DNA of 64,000 nt. Origin: Moringa oleifera (lineage: Eukaryota; Streptophyta; Magnoliopsida; Brassicales; Moringaceae). The DNA is taken from positions 5,975,001 through 6,039,000 of the forward strand of contig JAJFZO010000087.1 in the NCBI GenBank assembly GCA_021397835.1, in the 5' to 3' direction. Shown here piece by piece: positions 47,315 to 60,869 of the stretch. Position 1 is the first letter of the stretch, and each line of letters opens with the position of its first letter. A program made the translations under genes and the position numbers. The notes below the pieces were generated by a model, which saw nothing but the letters and a program-made list of their open reading frames with translations, was not told the DNA's origin and searched no databases.

Positions 47315-50300
47315 TCATGGCCACATATATTTCTGGCTAAGTAATGGGAAACCTTTCTTTTGTTACATGAATCCAATTTTTATGAGAAAAGCCATTTTTT
47401 CTCAACAATGTCTTTGTCATTTAATCCAATAGCATTTCTTTAGATATGAACAGATTTGATAAATACTGATAACTCTCGGATGGAGTATTAGAACGAAAAA
47501 ATCGATTAGATAATCAACTATTGGTTCTAAGCCATCTCTGGCAATGAATCAAAAATTGGAAGTGCTTTTCTTGCGTATTCTTAATAAACCAGTGTTTACA
47601 TATAGATGTAGGAGGATCTATTTGGGAAGCAAGAAGCCTCTTTAACATCTCTTCATCTATAAAGAATTCTCGATATGAAAACACAGAGACAAAGGGTTGA
47701 TCTTTGAATAGGTAAAAAATTGGATCTGCAAGGTCCCAAATGAATTGGCTTATTCGAAAAAGGCCTTGTTCTTTGGAAGATCTATCTCGTGTCTGGTACT
47801 GCATGGTTCCATTTGGCAAGAACTTCGAATCATTCGCTTAAAGCTCATCCTTTTCATCATAAATGATCCACTTGCCTCAAAATGACTTGGCCCAATAGGG
47901 AAATCTCAATTCATTGGGCCTTTCGATACAATCAAATGGAAAGCCCCAAGGGCGCCATATTCTAGGAGCCCAAACTATGTGATTGAATAAATCCTCCTCT
48001 ATCTGTTGCGAGTTGAGGACTCCTTCTCCTTCTTTAAACTCCAATTCATATTTTTCATAAAGAAATCTCTGATCAACAATAGAACAAGATCCATTTTGCA
48101 TCATATATAAGGGATTCCTTGGTTCAAACTGAAGAAGCAATGTCATTCGATCATTATTAAACTGACTGCAATCTTTTTCTGTCTGCGAGGATCCCACAAG
48201 AGTGCCTTCAACTTCTAATAGGCCATGAACTAGATCAGAATCATTCTCAACGAATCCATAAGAAGTGATCCCATTTTTTTCATCGGGTCTAGGTAAAGAC
48301 CAAAGGTCTTGAGCGACCGATCCGGCAGAACAACTCAAAAGATAAAGAAGTATCGTTAATTTCTTTATGCTTATTCCGAGTTCGAAGTACCATTTGTACA
48401 AATATGAATCCCCTTCGTTTCATGATTTCTTCTTCATATAGATAGATATAAGATCTATGGGGCAATTACTTAGAAGTACATTTAGTGCAACAGCTCTTCC
48501 TATCTGATAGAAAAGGATCCCATGATCCTGAATCGATCTTACCTAGGATTACAAATCCCAAGTTTGTCTATGAAGAGCATATCTAATTATATTAGTGTCT
48601 ATAATTGATTTCTTCTGTGTAATACTAATCGATAGGGCCTCATTAGTAAGTGCTACAAGATCTCGTGCATTGGAACCCTTGGTTATGTACTCGAATCCAT
48701 TAGTATGGAACATTTTCCAAGCGAAATCCTCTAGTATATGAAAGAATGAAAAAGTGCTTTCATTAGAATAAGTAACCTTTCTATCTTAATGCATATATTT
48801 AATTTATTCGGGCTATTAGAGCAAGATCCACTTTTGGGGGAATATGAGTCGAAGCAAAAGCAAGAATATTTCTAGTGGAACATCTTTAACAATCCCTAAA
48901 GAGAGAGTTCACTAATAGACCGAGAGATAAGTAATTCGACTCATTCACATGCAGATCATGAATGTTTGGAATCCATATTATGCAAGAAGACATTGCTTTT
49001 GCTAATTCGAATTAAAGGGTGATATAAAATCGGTCTATTTCCGACATCATATCCATAGTTAGCGCATTCATCATCGTTAGAAGCTTCAGCTCCGTATCAA
49101 GTTCACGATCGATATCGTCATTATCATCAATATCATTATTAGCATGAATATTGTCACTAGTATCAATATCGTCACTAGCATCAATATCGTCACTATCATC
49201 AATATTGATATCATCATTAAAAAAACCTTTAGGCTTGTTATCTAGGAATTTGTTTAGAAATACTATAATCAAAGGAACATAGGAGTTTGTTGCTAGGTAT
49301 TTGACCAAATAAGATCGTCCGATTCCTATAGAACCTATCAGTAAAATACCCCTAGAGGGGATAGGGCTAAGTGAAGCGGAATTGGTTTTCCATGAGATGG
49401 GAAATGAAAACTATTAACCCCACACGAAGTTGTGAATAAGTGATTGTCTGATAATGAGCAAAGAATATCCGTCTTTCTACTAAACAGGATGTATTGAACT
49501 CATAATTCATTAGATACTTTCTATGAATGTCAACTAAGTATCGTAAGTAAATTGTTCCCGGTTGTTCAATCATTTGATAACCAGAGTCATTCTTTGATAA
49601 ATGATCATTATGAGTCAGACTCAATAGAATTTGATCAATCTTTTTTTCTACTGTTAAGGTGGAGAAATGAACCAAGAATTCTCTTTCTTTATCATTAATT
49701 GAATCACTATTTATGACCTAGGATTCTATTTTATCATCAATCCAATCACCGCTCACGTTTTTTCTTTTTCTTATCAATGAATAGATCTATTTACTTGTAT
49801 GACTTAGATGTCTTGTATTTCTTGAAAAAGTGATTCGACTGATGGGATTTGGTATGATACTTATGAGATCGATGATATCGATAAAATTGATATTCAAATA
49901 TTTCTTCTTAAAACATATTGATTTGACCCCATAAGCGGGATCACCACCCCATAGCATGTTATCGCCAGAAGCTCGTATTTCTTTTAAAGAATCTCCTATT
50001 TATTCCAGAGCAACTAGAAAGAGATTCTTTAATCCGAAAAAATTCAGTTCAGATATAGGATACCTATCCAGAAGTTTTCGTAACTCAATCATGTATGATG
50101 GAATCATCAAAGATTTGATCCTTTCGAACTCTAACTGTAACTCACTATAGGCTCGGGAAACAAAAAAAAGATGTGTACGAACGAGATATCCAGAAATAAG
50201 AAGAAAGAAAAGTATTGAATAGAGGAACTCCCAAACATTTGGTAATCTCATATGTGTCGATATCAATGGTGACTCATTATTTCGATGACTCATTTCTTCG

Positions 50301-53300
50301 GATAGAAGAAGATTATGTAAACACTTACTCGAAATCTCACTTATCAGATTCCATTGTGGAAGACATAATTTTTTTCTAAAGATTTCGTCATGATATGTTT
50401 GATCCATGCATAATATCATGAAAAATGGATACAAATTTTTTACTGCTACTTAATATCGACAATAGGTCTAAAAAAGTATCTAAAATTATCAAATTTAGAT
50501 ATTTGTTGCCAAAGTAAGGAACCATGGCATATGTGTTTGGAGTAGATTCCATTTTGAGAGAGTTGAAAAAGCATTATCTCGTTGAAAGGTTCTATCCATC
50601 TGCCTTTCTCAATGCATTTCTTTAGACAAAGACTTCATTTTTTCCTCTTTCCGGATGGTAAGTGTTTCTCAGAACATGGAGTGTGAATCAAACCCATGTT
50701 TGAATTGAATTTGAGATAGTGATGCAAGTTCTTCTTTTCTAAATCAGATAGATTCATATTTGAAAAAGGTTGACAATAAATTCTTTCAAAATTGACTATT
50801 TGTCCCTCTGTTAGAGGTGTTCCAGAAATATCTACAATCAAGTAAATAGCTCCACGAACTAATGGATTGGATCGAATTGCAAAATAGAAAGATTTGTACA
50901 AGTTATACCTTTCGTCACTACTTTGGGGAAAATCCTTAGATATGAATATGTTAGATACCTATGACTCGATTAGTGAAGGTGAAATAGTATCTCTCTCCAA
51001 AAAAGCATGTTTTTTTTACCACTGCACAAAGAAAATATTTTGTTGCAAATGAACAAGATATTGAGGAATTATCCATATGTAAAATCATAATTATTAAAAT
51101 GAGCCTTTTCCACATAAAAAAGGAATCTTTTGTTAAAATAAAAGTAGAAGTGATGTGGATTATTCAAGAATCGAAGTCGATTTGCTTTATAAAAAGAAGA
51201 TATCAATGAACTTCTATGAAATGGTTTCACAGGATTCAACCAATTGTCTTGATCATGGGATATCATTGAGAAATAGGAATCCATGTTATCAAAAGATTTC
51301 CTGCGATTCTTTCTCGTATGGAATAAGCCAATCATCCATTTTGGTATCTTATAGAACAAAAATGGTGATATTGTTCCTCCATTGATCAAAAAATTTGATT
51401 TTTGAGAAGTATTATGATCATCCAATAAGAAAGGTTTCAATTTTTTCAAATGAACGATTTAAAAACCTATTGATTTTAATAACTGATTGCAGAGTTAATC
51501 GTTCGGACCTTTCAATTCATAGATGTGGATCTTAGACCTATGAATGGGGATATTCTCAAAACTCATAAAGAAAAAAGGAAGTGAGTTAGACAAAAAGAGA
51601 AGTAACTTGGACAAAAAAAGAAGTAACTTGGACAAAAAGAAACGAAGTGACTTAGACAAATCTTTTTTGTCAAGAACCTCAGACCAATCAATCGAATATT
51701 GATTAATTCATAATCGATCGAACACTACTTGAAAATGGTTCTTCTACTCAAAAACGAAATGTTCCAAATGCTCTTGGAAATTCTTACTCCCATTGGACCA
51801 TTTGTATCTATATGCATTAGGATCTCGATTTATGGATCTCTGGATTCAAGAAAGAAAAATAAGAAAATCTAACCATTTCTTTTGACTTTTTTCAAATTTA
51901 ATAAATGTTGGTTGATCGTATATTTCATTATAGTTTTATGATTTAGAGTATCATTTCCTATTTGATCCCTTTGAATTCCATATTCGAAGTTGCGATCAGA
52001 TCTGTTCATTAAAGAGAATCGATTCAATACATTTCTTCCATAAGTGCTATATTGAATTTGAATTAGATTTCGGATCAATCTATATTGATTGACTGCCTCT
52101 ATTATGTTGTTGCTAGAAAATACCACTTTTTTTTTGGTTTTGGATCTTCCCAATTATTCCCGCAGAAGATTTGGTCTCATTTTTTTTTTCTGATCTTTCA
52201 ATAAAAAGATTCATTTTTTTTCATAAAAAAATAGAAGGTAGAACCAATAAAGATTTCTTTTTCGATTCATCCCTGGAGTTAAATACCTCATTCAAGAATT
52301 GTTTTTGATCCAATCCATAGGAATCAATAGAAAAGGAAAATCATTTATGATACACCAAATCCGGCTCGGTTATTGATAGAGTGAATAGATTTGCCATTTC
52401 TTGAAATCTCTCTTTTGATTCAAAATCATGGTGTACCGTGTATCCCCTCTGTTTTGGTCATGGAATAGATTAAATAAATCAAAAAATAGATTTTTGTTCA
52501 AGAATGAAATCTTATTAGAACTATCCATATCCAATTCATCCATCGGAACTATATCACATCCCAGATCTCATGAAATAGGATGAATTGAGATGGTATTTTG
52601 TAAATACGTAATTATCTTAAATATATTAACTATTTCTTTATTTTTCAATCGCCTGGAAGGGACAAAAGAAACATGTTATTCTTTCTTCAACAATTTCTAT
52701 TCCCTAATGGACCTCTCAGTAGGATTCGAACCCAGATGAAGTTCTGACCCTCTGTCAGAGAAAAAAGAACGAATGGGTCTTGTAGGATTCCTAAGAAATT
52801 CTTCGATTTCTTTTAGAAGCAGATCATTATTCATCTACTTCTTACGTTCCATGAATAGCCGAGGCATTAAGGAATATCCAAAAAGGCATTTAGGGAATTG
52901 GTCTGATTCTATCTCTGTTCGTTCAGTTTGAAGAAAGGAAGGATCCCAAAGAATTGATCTTTCTTTTAATTGTTGAATCTCTCTTTAATTGATCAATGTG
53001 TGATATTCCGAATCATCATTACTAATGGAATCAAAATGATCTCTGAATTGATCAGAAGACCCTTTCAATTGGCTAGAATCCGTAACTTGAATGAAATTAG
53101 ATCTTGTGGAATCATATTGAATATTTGATGATACATTTCGTACCTTGCTAAAAAATCGATCCTTGTTTACCAACCACACATTTTCTAACCAAATCCAATC
53201 TCTCTCGATATAAAAATATGATTCGTGCGTATTCTTCCCCCAATTAACGAAAAGATCTTTGCAGAATTGCCACATATAAAATTGAGCACAAATTTGCAAA

Positions 53301-54220
53301 GAAATAGCCCACTTGTTTCTCGAGAAAAGATGGGAAACATGCTCAATATCATTTGATTGAATAGTTGACCCTGCTCCTTGTTGTTTGAAGAAACCCTCCA
53401 CTTCAATTAGTATTTTTTCACGAAAGGCAAAGATGAGATAACAAATCCCGTCTTTCACTAAGATTTTGAATAGCTGTCCTAAATTCAAGTTGATTATGTT
53501 TCGCCTCTTACTCAGAGAAAGACGATTAAACAATTCCCAATCATGGCCATTGCAGATCAGATCATCCATATAATATACAAAAAGAAACTCCAGATATTTG
53601 ATATCTTTCTGTTTGAATGAGATATCAATTCCAGTGATGGTTTCATTAGATATCTTACAACTAGAATCCTTTTTTTTTTATCTAGTTCCTTCACCACCGT
53701 AAACTCCACTTAGATTCAAGCATGATACCCTTTTTAGTTATTGGAAGAACCTAAGTACTCTCTTTTGGATCTAGGAAACAGTTCTTAGAGATCTTTTTTC
53801 CTTTTGGAAGATACAGGAGCGAAACAATCAACCTATTGATATTAGAAGACCCAAAAGATTCTTCCAATGTATCATTTGTAGGTCCAATGGAAATCATAGG
53901 TATAGGAAGAAGCCCTGTCAAATAAAGATTTTTTCTTTCGATCATATTTTGATTGTTAATACGATATATAAGGACCACTACTACAAATAGCATTACACCC
54001 TTGATCGTGAAATATCAATTGCTTGTTGAACCCTCTGAATTGCGTGAAAGTAGGATACTCCAAATTCAAGGGTCCAAGAGTTTTATAAAACATTCTTGGT
54101 AGAAAAAAATATGAATGAAAGTCCCACTAAATTGAATTGGGTCCATAAATCTAAGAAACAGCGAGAATTCTTGATCTCTCTCAATTCAAAAATCCAGGAT
54201 TTGAATTAATGTCCTTTCAT
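47315..54220 (-). pseudogene. ycf2: ycf2 copy C, full length (6.9 kb)
   Basis: The only copy in the window with both ends. The start at 54220 gives MKGH, then TAA (Gln in copy A), then FKSWIFELR; the end is LSQKYMWP-type before TGA at 47315. Length 6906 bp fits a typical ycf2. Open pieces include 52985-53569 ([20 protein letters not shown]), 51069-51449, 50000-50434 and the C-terminal 47514-48401. The acidic repeat at about 49100-49220 has one more 18-bp unit than copies A and B. It contains about 458 bp (53343-53801) that copy A lacks. Confidence 0.95.
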
Positions 54221-54308
54221 TAATTCCTCCTAAATTGCATTGATTTATCCTAAAGATTTCATTTCAATTGGAATTTGGTTATTCACCATGTACGAGGATC
54301 CTCACTAA

Positions 54309-54381
54309 GCATCCATGGCTAAATGGTTAAAGCGCCTAACTCATAATAAGTGATTCGTAGGTTCAATTCCTACTAGATGCA
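54309..54381 (+). tRNA. trnI-CAU: trnI-CAU copy C (degraded)
   Basis: The 73-nt tract starts GCATCCATGGCTAAATGG and ends TAGATGCA, with CAT anticodon. The T-arm is intact (GGTTCAATTCC), unlike copy A. The variable region reads AATAAGTGATTCG, one base shorter than copy A (AATTGGCGAATTCG). The last stem pair positions include an A in place of G. It is the same gene as at 6499, from the other IR side. Confidence 0.9.
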
Positions 54382-54546
54382 TGCCAATGGGACCCTCCAA
54401 TAAGTCTATTGGAATTGGCTCTATATTAATGGAATCTCATTATCTATACATAACGAATTGGTGTGGTATATTCATATCATAACATATGAACAGTAAGAAC
54501 TAGCATTCTTATTAAGACTAAAACTCATAGGGAAGGAAATAGATTT

Positions 54547-54829
54547 ATGGATGGAATTAAATACGCAGTATTTACAGACAAAAGTATTTGATTATTGGAA
54601 AAAAAATTAGCATACTTCTAATGTCAAATCAGGATCAACTAGGACAGAAATAAAGCATTGGGTCGAACTCTTCTTTGCTGTCAAGGTAACAGCTATGAAT
54701 AGTGATCGACTCCTCAAAAAAGGTAGAAGAATGGGACCTATTATGGGACATACAATGCATTACGGATGTATCATCATTACGCTTCAACCGGGTTATTTTA
54801 TTCCACCTCTTAGAAAGAAAAGAACTTAA
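54547..54829 (+). pseudogene. rpl23: rpl23 copy C with early stop
   Basis: uL23 relic. It reads MDGIKYAVFTDKSI, then TGA where copy A keeps CGG (Arg), then LLEKKLAYF in a shifted frame due to an A-run of seven. The end [12 protein letters not shown] is at 54829. The span is 283 bp against 282, so one net base was gained. The start region missing in copy A is present here. Confidence 0.93.
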
Positions 54830-54847
54830 ATCAAAATATTTAATAGC

Positions 54848-56334
54848 ATGGCAATACATTTATACAAAACTTTTACCTCGAGCACACACAATAGAGCCGT
54901 AAACAGTCAAGTGAAATCCAATCCACAAAATAATTTGATCTATGGATAGCATCTTTGTGATAAAGGTCGTAATGCCAGAGGAATCATTACTGCAAGGCAT
55001 AGAGGGGGAGGTCATAAGCGTCTATACCGTAAAATTGATTTTCAATGAAATGAAACAAACATATATGGCAGAATTGTAACCGTAGAATACGACCCTATTT
55101 GAAATGCATACATTTGTCTCATACACTATAGGGTGGTGAGAAGAGATATATTTTACATACCAGAGGGGCTATAATTGGACATCTCATTGTTTCTGATACA
55201 AAAGTTCCTATAAAAAGGGGAAATGCTCTACCTTTGAGTGTGATTTGAACGATTGATTTACGTAATTGGAAGTGATCAATTAGGTTTATGATGAAACCTA
55301 GAAATCGATCATTGATCCAATTTGAGTACCTCTATAGGATAGACCTCAACAGCAAACTGAAGAGTAACGGCAGCAAGTGATTGAGTTCAGTAGTTCCTCA
55401 TATAAAATTATTGACTCTAGAGATATAGTAATATGGAGAAGACAAAATTGTTTCAAGCATCGATAGAACCAGAAGCGCCCCTTATTTCAAAGAGACGAGG
55501 ACGGGTTATTCACATTTCTTTTGATGGTCAGAGGCGAATTGAAAGCTAAGCAGTGATAATTCTAAAGATTCCCTGGGGAAAAAATAGAGATGTCTCCTAC
55601 GTTACCTATAATATGTGGAAGTATCGATGTAATTTCATAGAGTCATTCGGTCTGAATCCTACATGAAGAACATAAGCCAGATGACGGAACAGGAAGACCT
55701 AGGATGTGGAAGATCATAACATGAGTTACTTGGCAGATTTGGATTCCTATATATCCACTCGTGTGGTACTTCATTATACGATATATATAAGATCCATCTG
55801 TATAGATATCATCATTTACATCCAGAAAGTCATATGCTTTGGAAGAAGCTTGTATAGTTTAGGAAGAAGTTTTGATTGATCAAAAAGAAGAATCTACTTC
55901 AACTAATATGCCCTTAGGCATAACCATACATAACATAGAAATCACACTCGGAAAGGGTGGACAATTAGCTAGAATAGTGGGTGCTGTAGTGAAATTGATT
56001 ACAAAAGAGGGGAAATCAGCCACATTAAAATTACCTTCTAGAGAGGTCCGTTTGATATCCAAAAACTGCTCAGCAACAGTCGAACAGTGGGGAATGTTGG
56101 GGTGAACCAAAGAAGTTTGGGTAGAGCCGGATCTAAATATTGGCTAGGTAAGCGTCCTGTAGTAAGAGGAGTAGTTATGAACCCTATAGACCATCCCCAT
56201 GGAGGTGGTGAAGGGAGGGTTCCCATTGGTAGAAAAAACCCACAACCCCATGGGGTTATCCTGCACTTGGATAAAGAAGTAGAAAAAGACATAAATATAA
56301 TGATAATTTGATTCTTCATCATCGTAGTAAATAG
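54848..56334 (+). pseudogene. rpl2: rpl2 copy C, two exons
   Basis: Exon 1 is 54848-55237: [24 protein letters not shown]. TAG stands in the YGQHR motif as in copy A, and a TGA appears in place of Arg in the DFR motif. One base is lost near 55125. The intron starts GTGTGATTTGA. Exon 2 is about 55903-56334: [21 protein letters not shown] is open to about 56105, then a one-base loss in QVGNVG shifts the frame to [40 protein letters not shown] is clear. It keeps the WGYPALG region that copy A lost. Confidence 0.93.
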
Positions 56335-56387
56335 GAGAAAAAATAAAATTTCTTTTTTCGTTTAAAAAAAAAAAGAGTTAATTAACT

Positions 56388-56470
56388 GTGACACGTTCAC
56401 TTAAAAAAAATCTTTTTCTAGCAAATCATTTATTAAGAAAAATTGATAAGCTTAATACAAAAGCGAAAAA
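56388..56470 (+). pseudogene. rps19: rps19 fragment at the IRa/LSC border
   Basis: GTGACACGTTCACT starts rps19 with its usual GTG codon. Similarity to copy A (8550) runs to about 56470, 'aagcgaaaaa', then ends as trnH spacer begins. This is the truncated rps19 created by the IR boundary, not by decay. It places the ancestral IR/LSC border about 80-85 bp inside rps19. Confidence 0.85.
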
Positions 56471-56503
56471 ATTAGTTATTATAATTAGTTAATAGTTATT
56501 ATG

Positions 56504-56578
56504 GGCGAACGACGGGAATTGAACCTGCGCATGGTGGATTCACAATCCACTGCCTTGATCCACTTGGCTACATCTGCC
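56504..56578 (-). tRNA. trnH-GUG: trnH-GUG (slightly degraded)
   Basis: On the minus strand the 75-nt tract starts GGCAGATGTAGCC, has GTG in the loop TTGTGAATC, and ends GTTCGCC. The acceptor stem has two mismatches (usual GGCGGACG). It lies between the IR border and psbA, the first LSC gene, which fixes the orientation of block C. Confidence 0.93.
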
Positions 56579-56967
56579 ACTACTACTTTACCACTACTCT
56601 TTTTTATTTAGAAAAATACTTTACAAAACAAATGAAATGAAAAATGAAAAAAACTATAATTTCTATACAAGAACAGGCAGATAATTCCAAATTTTTTTTT
56701 AATGTATGTTAAATAATAACTTCACAAAAGATTAGTAAAAACTTTTTTCTAAAAAAAATAGTAGATAACGAAAGTATAATACTAAAATAAAAGAACTCAT
56801 AAATATTTTTCTCATTTATTGTTGAAGTAAAAAAAACTTTATATTATATAAAAAAACTACTGAATGACTAAATAAAGGAGCAATACCAACCTTTTTCATA
56901 AACGAAGAAGTTGATTATTGCTCCTTTATTTTCAAAAACGGGTCTATACTAAGACCAAACCAAAGCC
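56579..56967. other. trnH-psbA spacer
   Basis: The 389 bases are AT-rich. Before psbA there is a stem (about 56875-56931): 'aaaggagcaataccaacc' against 'ttgattattgctccttta', AAAGGAGCAATA pairing with TATTGCTCCTTT. This is the known 3'-UTR hairpin of psbA. Confidence 0.75.
56873..56930 (-). terminator. psbA 3'-UTR stem-loop
   Basis: TAAAGGAGCAATA and its complement TATTGCTCCTTTA are separated by about 32 bases, about 40 bp beyond the psbA stop. In plastids such a hairpin protects the psbA mRNA 3' end. It survives nearly perfectly here. Confidence 0.75.
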
Positions 56968-57994
<1,027 letters not shown>

Positions 57995-58080
57995 GGTAAA
58001 ATCTTGGTTTATTTAATCATCAGGGACTCCCAAGCACACAAATTCTCTAGAAATAGAAATATAAGAGCTTGTTATTCAAC

Positions 58081-58110
58081 AGTATAACATGACTTATATA
58101 CCTATGTCAA
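58081..58110 (-). promoter_or_regulatory. psbA promoter relic
   Basis: On the minus strand TTGACA (58110-58105) and TATACT (58086-58081) are 18 bases apart with a TATATAAG element between, the classic strong psbA promoter. All three elements are unchanged, about 90 bp upstream of the psbA start. Confidence 0.88.
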
Positions 58111-58274
58111 CTAATGTCAAACATATATCTATGATCTTATCCATCTAGATTCATCAGAATATCTTTTTTTTTTTTTGAATGAATGAAGTGAGTTACAAAA
58201 CAAAAGTGGAATGCAGATTTATATCCATGCATTTTATATATGAATATCATTTCGATAAGATAATAATAATGTAA

Positions 58275-60869
58275 TGGGTTGCCCGGGATTTGAACCCAGA
58301 ACTAGTCGGATGGAGTGGATAATTTATTTGTTAAAATGAAACAAAATAAGTATAGGTAAAGGTAACAAAATCCCTCCCCAAACCGTGCTTGCATTTTTCA
58401 TTGCACATGGCTTTCTCTATGTATACATAGAAAACTCAACTTTTCCCTAAATAGAATTTGAATTGAATACTCAATTAATCAACCTTATTCTTCTTTTCTT
58501 ATTCTTATTGTATGAACATTTAATAATAATAAAAAAAATGAATGCATTTTTGTTATCTTTTTATCATTTTTGAAAAGTTTCCATTTACACTACACGGTCC
58601 CATAACCAAATCATTCATGATTGACCAAATCATTGATACAAATAATATCCAAATGCCAAATACATCCTCTATATAACTTTCGCGAAGCAGAATAAGCTCT
58701 TAGAAAGATAAAAAAACGAACTTGTTCTTCCTTTGTAAAGAATTCTTCCAAAAAGTCCAAACCTAACCTTTTCAAAAAAGCGCATACAATGCTTTTGTGT
58801 TTACGAGCCAAAGTTTTAACACAAGAAAGTTAAAGTATATATTTTATTCGATACAAATTCTTTTTTTTTTGGAGGATCCCCTGTGATAATGAGAAAGATT
58901 TTTGCATATACGCACAAATCAAGCGATAATATCAGAATTTGATGAATCGGCCTAGGTCGGCTTACTAATGGGATGCCCTAATGTATTACAAAATCTCGCT
59001 TTGCCAATGATCCAATCATAAGAATAATTGAAATTTTTGTATCAAACTTCTTTATAGCATTATCTATTATAAATGAGTTTTCTAGCATCTGGCTCCATGC
59101 CACTAACGGATTAAATCACAAACTTGAAAAATAGCCCCAAAAGTCTAGATAATCTTTGGATAATTGGTTTATATGGACCCTTCGTGATTGAGACCACATG
59201 TAAAAATGACATTGCCATAAATTGACAAAGTAATATTTCCATTTATTCACCAGAAGAGGCGTATCTTTTAAAGCCAAAATGGATTTTCCTTGATGTCTAA
59301 TATAATGCAGGAAAGGATCCTTGAACAAGCATAAGATACATCCTGAAAACCATTAACAAAGGTTTTTATAAGATGTTCTATTTTTCCATAGAAAAAAATT
59401 CGCTCAAGAAGGACTCCAGAAGATGTCGATCGTAAATGAGAAGATTTATTGTGGAGAAAAAATAAGATGGATCGTATTCACATACATGAGAATTATATAA
59501 GAATAAGAAAAACCTTGGATTAAAAAAATATTTCTTTTGAGTAATCAGACTCTTCCAATTACAATACTTGTAGAGACAGAACCATAATAAATGTAAAAAA
59601 GAGGCATCTTTTACCCAATAACAAAGGGGTTGAACCAAGATTTCCAGATGGATGGGGTAAGGTATTGGTACATCTAATATATAATTTAAATGTGAAAATT
59701 TATCCTCTAAAAAGGGAAATATTGAATGAATTGATTGTAAATTATGAGATTTTGCTGGTTTTTTTCCTTCTAAGGCAGATACAAATCTTAGGAAAAATAA
59801 AATTTTCGCAATCACTGCAAATATCACTGATATCATTTGATAATAGAAATTATTTTTGTGACCAAAAAATGGATTTTGGTTAGAATCATTAGCAGAAATA
59901 ATCAAATGATTCTATTGATACATTCAAAAAAATGAACGTTTCGTAATTACTAAAGTAGATTTATTGTCATAACTCAAATTTTTCAACAAAACGGATCTAT
60001 TTATATTTAATCTATGATCATGAGTAAGTGCATAAATATACTCCCGAAAAATAAGTGGGTATAGGAAGTCATGTTGCTGAGATCTATCTAACTCTAAATA
60101 TACTTGAAATTCCTCCATTTCAATTGAAATTCGATTTGAACGAGTGTTTATTGGGTTATCAAATGATACATAGTGCGATAGAGTCGAAACAAGATATTAT
60201 AGTAAGAAAAGAACATATACCTCAGCAACAGGTAAACTCATCAACGGATTCTCTACCTTCTTTTTTCCATCTAATTGATTTATGTTGCTTATATGGAAGA
60301 TGATTAAAAATCCTTTATTTTTTGAACCCAATCGCTCATTTGATTTTGGAAATATATATTTTTTCTTTATCAATATACTGCTTCTTTTGCACATTCATCT
60401 CCAACCCATAATAAGGAAAAACTACTAGTTAGGACTCGTTAAAAAAATTGATAATCCACTCATGAGAAAAGTCCTTCTTGCATTAGGCACTAATATATTT
60501 TTAACATTTAATTAGATCGGGTAATCATTCAAATTATGAACAGAAGCTTATTGCTTTTTGTTTCCCTCTAATTGGGGTCATATAGTTTTATCCATTTATT
60601 CACTCAACCTAACTTTGAATTCAATTCATTTTGTTCCGCATCGATAATTCAAACACGAGTTTGTACCGATCCGAAAAGAAAGAAAGAAATATGTTATCTT
60701 AATTCTCCATTGATATGACATGCTGTTTTTTCCATTCATTCCTTTTAGGATCAGTCGTGGTCTTACAAACTCTACCGCTGGTATGGACGAATCCTTTTCT
60801 TCATACAAATGTGTAAAAGATACTAGTCTTTCTTAAAAGCCGAGTACTCTACCGTTGAGTTAGCAACCC
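58275..60869 (-). tRNA. trnK-UUU: trnK-UUU with intron holding matK (degraded)
   Basis: Exon 1 is 60869-60833 (37 nt): GGGTTGCTAACTCAACGGTA to CTTTTAA, unchanged from the usual gene. Exon 2 is 58309-58275 (35 nt): CCGACTAGTTCTGGGTTCAA to GGCAACCCA, with two C-to-T or G-to-A changes. The group II intron (60832-58310, about 2.5 kb) contains matK. In plastids this is the largest tRNA intron and is spliced with MatK. It is the second gene of the LSC after psbA, as usual. Confidence 0.93.
58611..60118 (-). pseudogene. matK: matK relic
   Basis: Encodes the plastid group II intron maturase. The start at 60118 gives [20 protein letters not shown] and [14 protein letters not shown]; a frameshift follows at KRSFF. 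A 175-codon run at 59378-59905 ([38 protein letters not shown]) ends in a changed frame. The maturase domain X end is open at 58611-58811: [22 protein letters not shown] to [13 protein letters not shown]. The span of 1508 bp is near the family length. The conserved segment [15 protein letters not shown] is at 59116-59328. Confidence 0.94.

Noticed and set aside
56038..56322. 94-codon minus-strand frame over rpl2 exon 2
   Set aside because: It is antisense to conserved rpl2 coding sequence in the position of many known shadow frames.
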